From Bradyrhizobium sp. (GTDB taxonomy: Bacteria > Pseudomonadota > Alphaproteobacteria > Rhizobiales > Xanthobacteraceae): a DNA stretch of 41,371 nt. The position numbers and the translations under genes are program-made. The notes under the pieces were generated by a model. It made no database searches. It saw only the letters and a list, made by a program, of their open reading frames with translations, and was not told the DNA's origin. Below, in pieces: positions 18,831 to 28,146 of this stretch (the stretch's first letter is position 1; every line of letters starts with the position of its first letter). The stretch is taken from contig JAQGKC010000481.1 of NCBI GenBank assembly GCA_028290305.1, forward strand, positions 1 through 41,371. Reading direction: 5' to 3'.

Positions 18831-19339
18831 AGCAAGTTTCCCGTTAAAATCGACGTTGTAATACAAGATACGTCTCGTCGTATCGAAGATTTAGTGTCTC
18901 CGCAGTGTGTTAGGTTCAAATGACAACTCAATCGCCGCCTTGCAATTGCGCCAGCCGGTCGTCGCCGTGGATCGGATCTCTGTAAAATACACAGGCCGAT
19001 TGTCGCAGGCGAACGGCATTTTTCTTCCAGCAAAAATCAAAAAAAACTTCAGATAATGCCAAGTTTCGTTCCGGAGCATGTAGTCATCGGCGGGGCTTGC
19101 CTGCAACGGACAACCGTGAAAAATATCAAGCAGAAAATAACTTTTTTATATCAAAAGGTTATGCCCTTCACGCGTTGACCCGAAACGACTCGGTATTCGG
19201 CATCGAGCCACCGCAAATTTGGCCGCATTTACCAGCGCTTCTGGTTCGCCAGTTGCTGCGGTTCGCGGCGCTTGATGTCCTGGTCATGCCATGCGCTATA
19301 CGGGATCGGAATCTCTGCCCGTCGAAATGAAGGAACACG
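18831..19339. other. Intergenic region between two exported-protein genes
   Basis: About 510 bases between divergent small genes. It contains A-rich stretches (around 19025-19055 and 19120-19150) and no reading frame I can support. A 77-codon plus-strand frame at 19097-19330 lacks a signal peptide, ribosome-binding site and family likeness. The promoters of both flanking genes must lie here, but none is clear enough to mark. No tRNA-like cloverleaf was seen. Confidence 0.5.
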
Positions 19340-19576
19340 ATGTATAAATTTTTCCTGGCACTTTCCCTGCTATCGCTATCCGTTTCCACTGGTGCCACCG
19401 CGCAGCAGCAACGCAGCGGCACGCCGGAGGAGCAGGCGGCTTGTTCGCGCGACGTTCAGCGCTTTTGCCGCGCCGTGATCGATCAGGGTGACTTCACCAT
19501 TCTGGCCTGCCTGCAGCAAAATCGTCCCAAGTTGACCAAGGCGTGTGATCAAGTGCTGAAAAACCACGGACAATAA
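19340..19576 (+). CDS. Small secreted cysteine-rich-repeat protein
   Basis: A 78-residue protein with a signal peptide (MYKFFLALSLLSLSVS, cut near TAQ-QQ). The mature domain has four cysteines in the pattern AACSRDVQRFC, LACLQQN, KACDQVL. This matches the short cysteine-rich (GLG1-type) repeat found singly in many exported rhizobial proteins. The start ATG 19340 follows AAGGA by five bases. The protein is likely periplasmic with two disulphides; function unknown. It lies about 200 bases before hpnC on the same strand, but the gap and the different character argue for a separate gene rather than a member of the hopanoid operon. Confidence 0.75.
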   Translation: MYKFFLALSLLSLSVSTGATAQQQRSGTPEEQAACSRDVQRFCRAVIDQGDFTILACLQQNRPKLTKACDQVLKNHGQ

Positions 19577-19774
19577 GACAGCATCCGTATCCGGCAATTA
19601 CCGCTATAGGCCTGTTTTTGGCTTAATTTGGAAGCGGCCGGAATTTGCGAGCAATCGCAGATGGCATTGGTTTTGGCAACGTATTCCCCTATATGGGGTT
19701 CGCGATCCATTCGCATGCGCGGATTACTGGAGCATGCGAAATCACCGTGCCCGTACGAATGTAGTCAGTTGTTG

Positions 19775-20653
19775 ATGACCACCGCGAACGAACTGCGATC
19801 CGGCAAGACTCACCGCGACGAGAACTTTCCGGTCGCGTCGTGGATCATTCATCCGCGCCACCGGGCGCTGATTCTTGCGTTCTACAATTTCGTCAGGACC
19901 GCCGACGATATCGCCGATCACGCCACGCTGGGTGCGAGCGACAAGCTGGCCTACCTCGATCTGCTCGAAGCCGAATTGCTGGGCCAGGGCGACAGCCAGC
20001 CCGAGGCCGTCAATCTGCGGCGAGCGCTGGCGCAGCGCTCGATGCCGCCGCGTCATGCCCTCGACGTTTTGATCGCATTCCGGATGGATGTGACCAAGCT
20101 TCGTTATGAGAACTGGGACGAAGTGATTCACTATTGCCGGTATTCGGCCATGCCGGTCGGACGGTTCATGCTTGACGTCCACGGCGAGAGCACATCGACC
20201 TGGGCGGCCTCGGACGCGCTTTGCGCAGGCCTGCAAATCAACAATCATCTTCAGGACTGTGGCAAAGACTACAGAGACCTCAATCGCGTTTATCTTCCGC
20301 GCGATGCGCTCGCGGCAGCGGGGGCTTCTGTCGAGGCGCTCGGAGAAGGGCGAGCGTCGACGCCGCTCCTGCAGTGCCTGCATTCGCTCGCGGCACGAAC
20401 CGAACTCCTGCTCCATGAAAGCAAATCGCTCAGCGCCGAAGTGAAGGATTTCCGGCTCGGGCTTGAGGTTTCCGTGATCCAGAGCTTCGCCGACAAGATC
20501 GTTCGTCTTCTGAAAGTGCGCGATCCCTTGAGTGAGATCGTGCATCTCGGCCCAGCTCAACTGCTCGCCTACAGCCTCAGTGGCGTGGCTAGCGAGATGA
20601 CCCGCCGGGCGGTGGGACGGCGGCCCGTGTCTAAACCGGCGGCCGGCGCATGA
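19775..20653 (+). CDS. hpnC: HpnC, squalene biosynthesis (hydroxysqualene synthase)
   Basis: A 292-residue trans-isoprenyl diphosphate synthase of the squalene/phytoene synthase fold. The first aspartate motif DDIAD is at residues 44-48 (RTADDIADH) and the second at DCGKDYR in LQINNHLQDCGKDYRDLN. In the three-enzyme HpnCDE route, HpnC converts presqualene diphosphate to hydroxysqualene. The frame is open back to 19628, but ATG 19775 gives the normal family length and start. Its stop overlaps the start of hpnD by four bases (ATGA), the beginning of a tightly coupled hopanoid operon. Confidence 0.93.
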   Translation: MTTANELRSGKTHRDENFPVASWIIHPRHRALILAFYNFVRTADDIADHATLGASDKLAYLDLLEAELLGQGDSQPEAVNLRRALAQRSMPPRHALDVLIAFRMDVTKLRYENWDEVIHYCRYSAMPVGRFMLDVHGESTSTWAASDALCAGLQINNHLQDCGKDYRDLNRVYLPRDALAAAGASVEALGEGRASTPLLQCLHSLAARTELLLHESKSLSAEVKDFRLGLEVSVIQSFADKIVRLLKVRDPLSEIVHLGPAQLLAYSLSGVASEMTRRAVGRRPVSKPAAGA

Positions 20654-21489
20654 CGGTCGAGACGGCGGTCGCCAACGCGAGTGACGGGACGTCCGCGTCC
20701 GGCAGTTCGTTTTACGCGGCGATGCGGATTTTGCCGCGCGAACAGCGCGAGGCCATGTTCCAGATCTACAGCTTTTGCCGGCAGGTCGACGACATCGCGG
20801 ATTCCGACGGGCCACGGCCGGAACGGCTGGCCGCGCTCCAGCTATGGCGTGACGATATCGACGCACTGTATCAGGGCCATCCGCCCGCGCGGCTACGGGA
20901 CTACGTCTCCTCGGTCCGAAAATTTGATCTGAAGCGCGAGGATTTTCTGGCCGTCGTCGATGGCATGGAGATGGACGTGCCGCAGGACATCCGCGCCCCG
21001 GATCTTGCGACACTTGATCTGTATTGCGATCGCGTGGCCAGTGCGGTCGGACGCTTGTCGGTGCGGGTGTTCGGTCTGGCGCAGGACGATGGCATTCTGC
21101 TTGCGCATCATTTGGGCCGCGCGTTGCAATTGACGAATATCCTGCGTGACGTCGATGAAGACGCGGCCCTCGGCCGGCTTTATTTGCCGCTTGAAGGTCT
21201 GCTGCACGCCGGCATCACCTCTACCGATCCGTTCAAGGTGATCTCGGATCCGGCGCTGCCAAAAGTATGCGCGCCGCTGGTCGCGCGGGCGCGAAACCAC
21301 TTCCAGAAAGCCGACGAAGTCATGAACCGTAATCCGCGGCGCGTGGTGCGCGCGCCCAGGATCATGTCGAAGTATTATCGCGCGATTCTGGAATTGCTGG
21401 TTGCCAGAGGGTTTGCGGCTCCGCGCCCGGCGGTCCGCCTCAACAAGATGGCTCGCATGGCCATTGTTCTGCGCTACGCATTCATCTGA
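20650..21489 (+). CDS. hpnD: HpnD, presqualene diphosphate synthase
   Basis: A 279-residue enzyme of the same fold as HpnC. The aspartate motifs are DDIAD at residues 47-51 (CRQVDDIADSD) and DVDEDA within LQLTNILRDVDEDAALGR. HpnD condenses two farnesyl diphosphates to presqualene diphosphate, the first committed step. It starts inside the hpnC stop codon and ends on the first base of the hpnE start (TGATG), so the three genes are translationally coupled. It is the same length as typical HpnD proteins. No membrane segment. Confidence 0.94.
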   Translation: MTVETAVANASDGTSASGSSFYAAMRILPREQREAMFQIYSFCRQVDDIADSDGPRPERLAALQLWRDDIDALYQGHPPARLRDYVSSVRKFDLKREDFLAVVDGMEMDVPQDIRAPDLATLDLYCDRVASAVGRLSVRVFGLAQDDGILLAHHLGRALQLTNILRDVDEDAALGRLYLPLEGLLHAGITSTDPFKVISDPALPKVCAPLVARARNHFQKADEVMNRNPRRVVRAPRIMSKYYRAILELLVARGFAAPRPAVRLNKMARMAIVLRYAFI

Positions 21490-22742
21490 TGCCAAAGACC
21501 GTCCACATCATCGGCGCTGGAATTTCGGGCCTTTCGGCAGCCGTTCGGCTGGCCAATGCGAATTTCAAGGTGCACGTCCACGAGGCCACGCAGCAGGCCG
21601 GCGGCCGTTGCCGGTCCTATTTCGACGCGGCGACCAACCTGACCATCGATAACGGCAATCATCTGCTGCTCTCGGGCAATAGCCACGCGGTCGCTTATGC
21701 AAGATCGATTGGCACCGAGGCGGGACTGGTCGGGCCGGCGCGCGCGCAATTTCCATTCGTCGATCTGACGACGGGCCAGCGATGGCAACTCGACCTCGGA
21801 GACAGCCGGCTGCCGTCCTGGGTTTTCGATGAAGCTCGCCGCGTCCCCGATACCGGCCTGCTGGATTATCTGGCGCTGATGCCCCTGATCTGGGCAACGC
21901 CTGGCAAGCTTGTCGGCGATACCATCCCGTGCCAGGGGACGCTTTACCAACGGCTGGTGCAGCCGTTGCTGCTTGCGGCGCTCAACGTCGATCCGCCCGA
22001 GGGATCGGCGGGCCTTGCCGGCGCGGTGGTGCGGGAAACGCTGTTGGCAGGGGGAAAAGCCTGCCGGCCGCTGATTGCGCGTGAGGGCCTGAGCGCGGTT
22101 CTGGTCGAACCCGCGATCAGGCTGCTGCAGGACAAGGGCGCCAGCATCCAGTTCGGACATGAACTGCGTGCGTTCAGCATGTCGGCAAGCAGCGTCGGCG
22201 AACTGAAGTTTGGCGACGACATCGTCGCCGTCGCGCCTGATGACGCCGTGGTGATGGCTGTGCCGCCGCGGCCCGCCGCGGCGTTGCTGCCGGGACTGAA
22301 AACGCCCTCGAAATTTCGCGCGATCGTGAATGCGCATTTCCGTTTCGATCCGCCCCAGGACATGCCGTCAATTCTCGGGGTCGTCGGTGGATTGGTGGAA
22401 TGGCTGTTCGCTTTCCCGCAGCGGCTGTCGATCACCATCAGCAACGCCGATCGGCTGGTGGATATGCCCCGTGAGGAACTCGCGCAGGCAATCTGGCGGG
22501 ACATCTGCAAGGCTGCGGGCGTGCAGGGCGAGCTGCCGCCCTGGCAGATCGTGCGCGAACGCCGCGCGACATTCGAGGCCACGCCGGAGCAGAATGCGCT
22601 GCGGCCGGGCGCGATCACGAACTGGAAAAATCTGTTTCTCGCCGGCGACTGGACTGATACGGGGTTGCCGGCAACCATCGAGGGATCGGTGCGGTCGGGA
22701 GACCGCGCCGCCGAACTGGTCCTCGCCCTGCGGCAGGCCTGA
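21489..22742 (+). CDS. hpnE: HpnE, hydroxysqualene dehydroxylase
   Basis: A 417-residue FAD-dependent amine-oxidase-type protein. The N-terminal dinucleotide fold motif GAGISG is at residues 9-14 with HEATQQAGGRC following, and the C-terminal FAD contact is in FLAGDWTDTGLPATIEGSVR. HpnE reductively removes the hydroxyl of hydroxysqualene to give squalene, completing the HpnCDE route. It overlaps hpnD by one base. After its stop there are 44 bases before the first possible shc start. Neighbours fully support the assignment. Confidence 0.94.
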   Translation: MPKTVHIIGAGISGLSAAVRLANANFKVHVHEATQQAGGRCRSYFDAATNLTIDNGNHLLLSGNSHAVAYARSIGTEAGLVGPARAQFPFVDLTTGQRWQLDLGDSRLPSWVFDEARRVPDTGLLDYLALMPLIWATPGKLVGDTIPCQGTLYQRLVQPLLLAALNVDPPEGSAGLAGAVVRETLLAGGKACRPLIAREGLSAVLVEPAIRLLQDKGASIQFGHELRAFSMSASSVGELKFGDDIVAVAPDDAVVMAVPPRPAAALLPGLKTPSKFRAIVNAHFRFDPPQDMPSILGVVGGLVEWLFAFPQRLSITISNADRLVDMPREELAQAIWRDICKAAGVQGELPPWQIVRERRATFEATPEQNALRPGAITNWKNLFLAGDWTDTGLPATIEGSVRSGDRAAELVLALRQA

Positions 22743-22786
22743 TCGGGAGACGAAAAACGGGTTTCCGATGAAACCGCGCGAGGACA

Positions 22787-24766
22787 ATGACAGGGATGTC
22801 GAGCGAGATGCATTCCGGCAATAGCGGCGTTGGGGTTGATACCGGCCTGGAGGCAAGCATCGCGTCGGCGACGCGTGCGTTGCTTGACTACCGGCAGCCG
22901 GATGGACACTGGGTGTTCGAACTGGAAGCCGATTGCACCATCCCGGCGGAATATGTGCTGCTTCGCCATTATCTCGGCGAGCCGGTCGACGCCGCGCTGG
23001 AAGGCAAGATCGCAAATTACCTGCGCCGGGTGCAGGGCGCCCATGGCGGCTGGCCGCTGGTTCACGACGGCGATTTCGATATGAGCGCCAGCGTGAAGGC
23101 CTATTTCGCGCTCAAGATGATCGGCGATTCACCGGACGCGCCGCACATGGCGCGGGCGCGCGAGGCGATCCGATCGCGCGGCGGCGCTATCCACAGCAAC
23201 GTTTTCACGCGGTTCATGCTGGCGATGTTCGGGGTGATGACATGGCGAAGCGTGCCGGTGCTGCCGGTCGAGATCATGTTATTGCCGATGTGGTCGCCGT
23301 TTCACATCAACAAGATTTCGTACTGGGCGCGGACCACGATCGTGCCGTTGATGGTCCTGGCGGCGCTGAAACCCCGCGCCAAAAACGTCAGCGACGTCGG
23401 TATCGATGAGTTGTTCCTGCAGAAGCCGCATTCGATCGGAATGACAGCCAAGGCGCCGCATCAAAGCTGGGGCTGGTTTCTTCTGTTCCGCGGGCTGGAC
23501 AGCGTGTTGCGGGTGATCGAACCGCTGTTTCCGAAGAAGTTGCGAGCCCGCGCGATCGACAGCGCGGTCGCTTTCATCGAAGAACGGTTGAATGGCGAAG
23601 ACGGATTAGGCGCGATCTATCCGCCGATGGCCAACGCCGTGATGATGTATGAGGTGCTCGGCAAGCCTGCGGATTATCCGCCGCGCGCCCTCATGCGACG
23701 AGGGCTCGACAGGCTTCTGGTGATCGGCGAACACGAGGCCTATTGCCAGCCTTGCGTCTCGCCGGTGTGGGATACGTCGCTGACCTGTCATGCCCTGCTC
23801 GAAGCCGGCAGTGAGGAAGCGTTGCCGCCGGCGAAAGCGGGCCTGGACTGGCTGCTGCCGAAACAGGTGCTGGACGTCAAAGGCGACTGGGCAGTGAAGC
23901 GGCCGGAGGTTCGCCCCGGCGGCTGGGCGTTCCAGTATAACAACGATTACTATCCCGACCTCGACGACACCGCTGTCGTGGTGATGGCAATGGACCGCGC
24001 ACAGCGTGCGAGCCAAAGCCATGAATATGACGCCGCGATCGCCCGTGGCCGCGAGTGGATCGAAGGCATGCAAAGCCGCGATGGCGGCTGGGCCGCCTTC
24101 GACGTCAACAATCTCGAATATTATCTCAACAACATCCCTTTTTCCGATCACGGCGCGCTGCTCGATCCGCCGACCGAGGACGTCACCGCCCGCTGCGTCT
24201 CGATGCTGGCCCAGCTTGGCGAAACTGTGCAAACCAGCCAGGCGGTTGCAGGCGGTGTCGCCTATCTGCGCCGGACCCAGCTTGCGGAGGGCTCGTGGTA
24301 TGGCCGCTGGGGGCTCAATTACATCTACGGCACCTGGTCGGTGCTGTGCGCGCTCAACGCCGCAGGCGTCAGTCACCAGGACCCCGTGATGCGCAAGGCC
24401 GTGGATTGGCTGGTGTCGATCCAGAACCAGGATGGCGGCTGGGGCGAGGATGCCACCAGTTACCGACTCGACTACAAGGGATTTGAGGGCGCCCCCACGA
24501 CCGCCTCGCAAACGGCATGGGCCTTGCTTGGACTGATGGCGGCGGGCGAGGTCGGCCATCCGGCCGTCGCGCGCGGGGTGGAGTACCTAAAAAGCACACA
24601 GACCAAAAAAGGACTGTGGGACGAGCAGCGGTACACGGCAACGGGCTTTCCGCGGGTGTTTTATTTGCGTTATCATGGCTACTCGAAGTTCTTTCCGCTC
24701 TGGGCGTTAGCGCGGTATCGAAATTTGAGCAGCACCAACAGCAGGGTGGTAGGGGTCGGAATGTGA
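22787..24766 (+). CDS. shc: Squalene-hopene cyclase
   Basis: A 659-residue cyclase, matching the about 660 residues of rhizobial enzymes. The catalytic DxDD motif is Asp391-Leu-Asp393-Asp394 in YYPDLDDTAVV. Several QW repeats are visible (QSRDGGWAAFD, QLAEGSWYGRWG, QNQDGGWGED, TQTKKGLWDE), and the C-terminus reads GFPRVFYLRYHGYSKFFPLW. The enzyme, also called HpnF, is a monotopic inner-membrane protein that cyclises squalene to hopene and hopanol. The start is uncertain: ATG 22787, 22796 and 22808 are all in frame; 22787 has GAGGA only two bases away, so 22796 may be used. Its TGA overlaps the GTG start of hpnG. Confidence 0.96.
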   Translation: MTGMSSEMHSGNSGVGVDTGLEASIASATRALLDYRQPDGHWVFELEADCTIPAEYVLLRHYLGEPVDAALEGKIANYLRRVQGAHGGWPLVHDGDFDMSASVKAYFALKMIGDSPDAPHMARAREAIRSRGGAIHSNVFTRFMLAMFGVMTWRSVPVLPVEIMLLPMWSPFHINKISYWARTTIVPLMVLAALKPRAKNVSDVGIDELFLQKPHSIGMTAKAPHQSWGWFLLFRGLDSVLRVIEPLFPKKLRARAIDSAVAFIEERLNGEDGLGAIYPPMANAVMMYEVLGKPADYPPRALMRRGLDRLLVIGEHEAYCQPCVSPVWDTSLTCHALLEAGSEEALPPAKAGLDWLLPKQVLDVKGDWAVKRPEVRPGGWAFQYNNDYYPDLDDTAVVVMAMDRAQRASQSHEYDAAIARGREWIEGMQSRDGGWAAFDVNNLEYYLNNIPFSDHGALLDPPTEDVTARCVSMLAQLGETVQTSQAVAGGVAYLRRTQLAEGSWYGRWGLNYIYGTWSVLCALNAAGVSHQDPVMRKAVDWLVSIQNQDGGWGEDATSYRLDYKGFEGAPTTASQTAWALLGLMAAGEVGHPAVARGVEYLKSTQTKKGLWDEQRYTATGFPRVFYLRYHGYSKFFPLWALARYRNLSSTNSRVVGVGM

Positions 24767-25497
24767 ATTTGGGGGCGGGGTACGGGACGTCCGCGGGCAA
24801 TCCAATTGATCCGCGGCCAGTGTTAATTGTGACTGGTCTGGTGCAGGAGGCCCGCATAGCGGCCGGACCCGGCATGACCGTTATCTGCAGCAGTAGTGAT
24901 CCGCAGCAATTGCGCGCGCTTCTGACGGTTTTTGACCCATCGACGATCAGGGGCGTCATCAGCTTTGGCGTCGCGGGTGGATTGGATCCCACCTTGAAGT
25001 CCGGCGACGTCGTGGTGGCGACCGAAGTCCTGGCCGGTGACGCGCGCTGGCTGGCTGGTCTGGCGCTGAGTGAGGACCTGATCGCGAGCCTGGCGTTGGG
25101 ACGCCGCCGCGTTGTCAGGGGCGGCCTGGCGGGCGTGGAAAAGGTCATCGCCGCCCAAGCTGGAAAAGCTGCGTTGTGGTCGGAGACGGGAGCTGCCGCT
25201 GTCGATATGGAAAGCCATATCGCCGCGGCCTACGCCGCCGAGGCGGGTCTTCCATTCGCGGCCCTGCGCGTCATTAGCGACCCCGCCACCCGTGCCTTGC
25301 CGGCGCTGGCGATGACGGCGATCAAGCCGAACGGCGACATCGATCTGCGCAAGATCCTGCGCGGCGTGGCGCGCAACCCCCTTACATTGCGCGCACTGGT
25401 CTCCACAGGGATCGATTTCAATCGCGCGCTGCGCAGCCTGCGCGGCTGTCGAAGCTTCCTGCTGGGCGGCGAGGGCCTCATCACGGCGGATCTCTGA
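24763..25497 (+). CDS. hpnG: HpnG, hopanoid-associated nucleoside phosphorylase
   Basis: A 244-residue phosphorylase-superfamily protein. It shows the glycine loop SFGVAGGLDPTLKSGDVVV and the purine-site VDMES motif (Glu150), followed by RVISDPATRALP. HpnG acts on adenosylhopane, removing adenine to give phosphoribohopane on the way to bacteriohopanetetrol. The start GTG 24763 overlaps the shc stop (GTGA). The same frame is open further upstream, but only inside shc in another phase, so those starts are rejected. It is the last gene of the hpnCDE-shc-hpnG unit and is closed by a strong hairpin 42 bases beyond its stop. Confidence 0.92.
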   Translation: MNLGAGYGTSAGNPIDPRPVLIVTGLVQEARIAAGPGMTVICSSSDPQQLRALLTVFDPSTIRGVISFGVAGGLDPTLKSGDVVVATEVLAGDARWLAGLALSEDLIASLALGRRRVVRGGLAGVEKVIAAQAGKAALWSETGAAAVDMESHIAAAYAAEAGLPFAALRVISDPATRALPALAMTAIKPNGDIDLRKILRGVARNPLTLRALVSTGIDFNRALRSLRGCRSFLLGGEGLITADL

Positions 25498-25538
25498 GAG
25501 GCTGTCGCGTTAATTGAAACAGTCTGGTTGAAACGAAA

Positions 25539-25575
25539 ACAGGGCGCGATTCGCATCGCGCCCTGTCTCGTTTTT
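25539..25575. terminator. Bidirectional terminator between hpnG and hpnH
   Basis: A perfect 12-bp stem (25539-25550 with 25555-25566) and a four-base loop TCGC, followed on the plus strand by CTCGTTTTT. On the minus strand the stem is followed by TTTCGTTTC. It sits between the convergent stops of hpnG and hpnH and fits a shared rho-independent terminator. Confidence 0.85.
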
Positions 25576-25589
25576 GGTCCGCAGTCGAC

Positions 25590-26750
<1,161 letters not shown>

Positions 26751-26785
26751 TACAAGTTTCTTTCTGGACTCAGTAGAGAAGTGGA

Positions 26786-27712
26786 TCAGCCCGCGGTCAG
26801 TTCGGCTGGAAGCCGGAATTCGATGTTTTCTTCGCGGCCAGGAAGTACCGATACCGCAACCGGTCCGATGCGCCTCAAGGCCTCTATCACGTCATCGACC
26901 AGAACTTCGGGCGCCGAGGCGCCCGCCGTAATGCCGACAGCTTTTGCGTCCTTTAGCCAGTCCGGGTTCAGCTCGCTGCCATCAGCAATCAGATAACTTG
27001 CGACGCCGACTTCGGTGCCGATTTCACGAAGCCTGTTCGAGTTGGAACTATTGGTGGCCCCCACCACCAGGATAACGTCGACGAGCTTGCTCAGGTCCCT
27101 TACCGCAGATTGGCGGTTCTGTGTCGCATAGCAGATATCCCGGATGTCCGGGCCTTGAATATCTGTAAATCGCTGCTGAAGGGCGGCAATGATGTCTTTG
27201 GTGTCGTCCACGCTGAGCGTGGTCTGGGTAATGTAGGCGACCGGGGTGTCCGCGGGCAGCGTCAAGGCCGCCACGTCGTCGACGTTCTGGACCAGCAGCA
27301 CGGGGCCGGGAACCTGACCCATGGTTCCCTCCACCTCGGGGTGGCCGGCGTGCCCGATCAGGATCAGTGCCCGGCCCTTCGACATGTAGCGTTTGCCCTG
27401 GTTGTGGACCTTGGTCACGAGAGGGCAGGTGGCATTGAGGACCGGCAGGCCGCGCACCGCGGCTTCCTCCTCCACGCTCCTGGCAACCCCGTGGGCGCTG
27501 AACACGGTGACGGCGTGCGGCGGCACTTCCGACAAATCCTCGACAAAGATGGCGCCTTTGTTCTTCAGGCTTTCGACCACGTATTTATTGTGGACGATCT
27601 CATGGCGCACATAGACGGGTGGGCCATACTTCTCGAGCGCGCGCTCGACGATCTCGATCGCACGCACGACGCCTGCGCAAAATCCGCGCGGCTGCGCAAG
27701 AAACACTTCCAT
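26786..27712 (-). CDS. ispH: 4-hydroxy-3-methylbut-2-enyl diphosphate reductase IspH
   Basis: A 308-residue iron-sulphur enzyme of the non-mevalonate pathway, producing IPP and DMAPP. The three cluster cysteines are visible: Cys12 (RGFCAGV), Cys96 ([11 protein letters not shown]) and Cys194 ([10 protein letters not shown]). The TNSSNSNRL substrate motif follows. ATG 27712 is chosen because family members start [12 protein letters not shown]; an in-frame TTG at 27730 would add six residues. It lies just before hpnH, placing isoprenoid precursor supply in the hopanoid locus. Such species may carry a second ispH elsewhere, which cannot be judged here. Confidence 0.95.
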   Translation of the reverse strand: MEVFLAQPRGFCAGVVRAIEIVERALEKYGPPVYVRHEIVHNKYVVESLKNKGAIFVEDLSEVPPHAVTVFSAHGVARSVEEEAAVRGLPVLNATCPLVTKVHNQGKRYMSKGRALILIGHAGHPEVEGTMGQVPGPVLLVQNVDDVAALTLPADTPVAYITQTTLSVDDTKDIIAALQQRFTDIQGPDIRDICYATQNRQSAVRDLSKLVDVILVVGATNSSNSNRLREIGTEVGVASYLIADGSELNPDWLKDAKAVGITAGASAPEVLVDDVIEALRRIGPVAVSVLPGREENIEFRLPAELTAG

Positions 27713-28146
27713 GGGACGCCCGTTACGCAAGTTGCACCAAACTCATTCTGTATCTCCGCGCGGCTCGGATATCTGCAATATCTGCACCACAACCGCTTCC
27801 GCATCCATCCCTCCAAAAGCGCATGGAGGGGCTGGGCTTTGTGTCAAAAAATGATCGGCTAGAAAAGGCGGATCGCGAAAAGGATCAGTCATGGTAAGCG
27901 GCGGCCGGTAATATAATACAGATATTACACGTTACAGTGGAGTAAACCGAGGGAACCTCACTTGTTCGTCACTTTACCGCCGGTCGATCCGCCTTATACC
28001 GGCCCCCTTGGCGATCTAGGCAGGTTTTTGCGCTATCAGTTCGTGTCCTCGAAGCAAAAGCATCCAAAACAACATTAGATCGACCAGAGGAACTCCGCTA
28101 GATAGCGAGCGTTTCCGGCAAGCTCGTAACATTAGAAAGAAAAGAT
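27713..28146. promoter_or_regulatory. Divergent control region between ispH and hpnN
   Basis: A 434-base region between divergent genes with no supported reading frame. It must hold the promoters of ispH-hpnH (leftward) and hpnN (rightward). The clearest structure is an inverted repeat, GTAATAT, seven bases, ATATTAC, at 27908-27928, followed at once by GTTAC and GTAAAC half-sites at 27931-27947. This looks like an operator for a dimeric regulator; no consensus I know matches it exactly. A weaker dyad, CCTCCA ... TGGAGG, lies near 27810-27830. Confidence 0.45.
27908..27928. promoter_or_regulatory. Palindromic operator candidate
   Basis: GTAATAT at 27908-27914 and ATATTAC at 27922-27928 are perfect reverse complements with a seven-base centre, in an otherwise GC-rich genome. 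It lies about 220 bases before the hpnN start and about 180 before ispH. Regulator unknown. Confidence 0.4.

Noticed and set aside
19628..19774. N-terminal extension of hpnC
   Set aside because: Would add 49 residues not found in HpnC; ATG 19775 gives the normal length.
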